Assembly (NCBI GenBank): GCA_023356515.1
Contig: JAKQYG010000310.1
Coordinates: 1-5,220, forward strand
DNA: 5,220 bases
Origin: Trichodesmium sp. MAG_R04
GTDB lineage: Bacteria; Cyanobacteriota; Cyanobacteriia; Cyanobacteriales; Microcoleaceae
Direction of reading: 5' to 3'
Shown: piece after piece, positions 5,206-5,220 of the stretch
Layout: each line of letters begins with the position of its first letter
How positions within the stretch are numbered: the first letter of the stretch is position 1
The notes under the pieces: generated by a model
The model's input: only the letters and a program-made list of their open reading frames with translations
Told to the model about the DNA's origin: nothing
Databases searched by the model: none
Program-made: the position numbers and the translations under genes

Positions 5206-5220
5206 GTCAATAGCTCAAAG
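5189..5220 (+). CDS. Possible start of a downstream gene (about 10 codons visible)
   Basis: ATG at 5189-5191 is preceded by AGAGGG (5175-5180), with GAGG (5176-5179) nine bases before the start, the best Shine-Dalgarno-like placement in the window. Ten codons are open to the edge, beginning MNYCHVSIAQ. No function can be inferred. The ATG lies at the junction of the loop and right arm of the hairpin at 5159-5205, so it may instead be an accident of that repeat. Confidence 0.25.
   Translation, partial: MNYCHVSIAQ

Larger units (their letters stand above)
4919..5220. other. Downstream region of the flavoenzyme gene to the window end
   Basis: No complete gene is seen in these 302 bp. Between 4919 and 5100 there is only a small inverted pair, GCTATA (5000-5005) with TATAGC (5016-5021), the right half of which is an inverted copy of the ATTGCTATA motif. 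No obvious terminator directly follows the flavoenzyme stop. From 5116 on there is an NtcA-like palindrome, a strong hairpin and a possible gene start. Confidence 0.6.

Noticed and set aside
5058..5219. Minus-strand frame open for 54 codons from the window edge
   Set aside because: No motif, a residue mix dominated by Val, Tyr and Asn, and it runs across the strong inverted repeat; most likely a chance opening.

Overview
The window looks like chromosomal DNA of a filamentous, non-model cyanobacterium. The evidence is AT-rich coding sequence, degenerate heptanucleotide tandem repeats of the TTCCCTA type, dispersed hairpin repeats ending in CAGCAAGCCCTAA, and long repeat-laden gaps between genes whose starts lack Shine-Dalgarno sequences. 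No exact HIP1 octamer (GCGATCGC) was seen, so the assignment rests on repeat style and protein flavour and is moderate at best.

Layout, all main genes on the + strand: (1) 2-163, the last 53 codons of an S9-family serine peptidase with the catalytic His motif EQHGF. (2) 164-868, a 705-bp gap with a heptamer repeat tract, a hairpin repeat, a perfect 21-bp tandem duplication and a weak promoter candidate. (3) 869-2857, a 662-residue copper/topaquinone primary-amine oxidase with all cofactor and metal residues present. (4) 2858-3391, a 534-bp gap with a terminator-like palindrome, a cluster of nested palindromes, a second copy of the hairpin repeat, a doubtful 47-codon minus-strand ORF and a G8/T7 homopolymer tract just before the next gene. 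(5) 3392-4918, a 508-residue FAD amine oxidase of the L-amino-acid oxidase type. (6) 4919-5220, a tail with an NtcA-like palindrome and a perfect 15-bp inverted repeat whose loop holds a Shine-Dalgarno-like sequence and an ATG, possibly the start of a further gene.

The main biological point is two adjacent, non-homologous amine oxidases using different cofactors. One uses Cu/topaquinone and acts on primary amines. The other uses FAD and probably acts on L-amino acids. Both chemistries release ammonia and hydrogen peroxide. With the peptidase upstream, one reading is a nitrogen-salvage neighbourhood (peptide to amino acid to oxo-acid plus ammonia, amine to aldehyde plus ammonia). The genes are too far apart to be a tight operon, and no transporter, aldehyde dehydrogenase or catalase is in view, so functional linkage is inference. 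Neither oxidase shows a signal peptide. I did not find convincing evidence for a wholly new system; the most unusual items are the gene pairing, the hairpin at the right edge and the homopolymer tract before the flavoenzyme gene.
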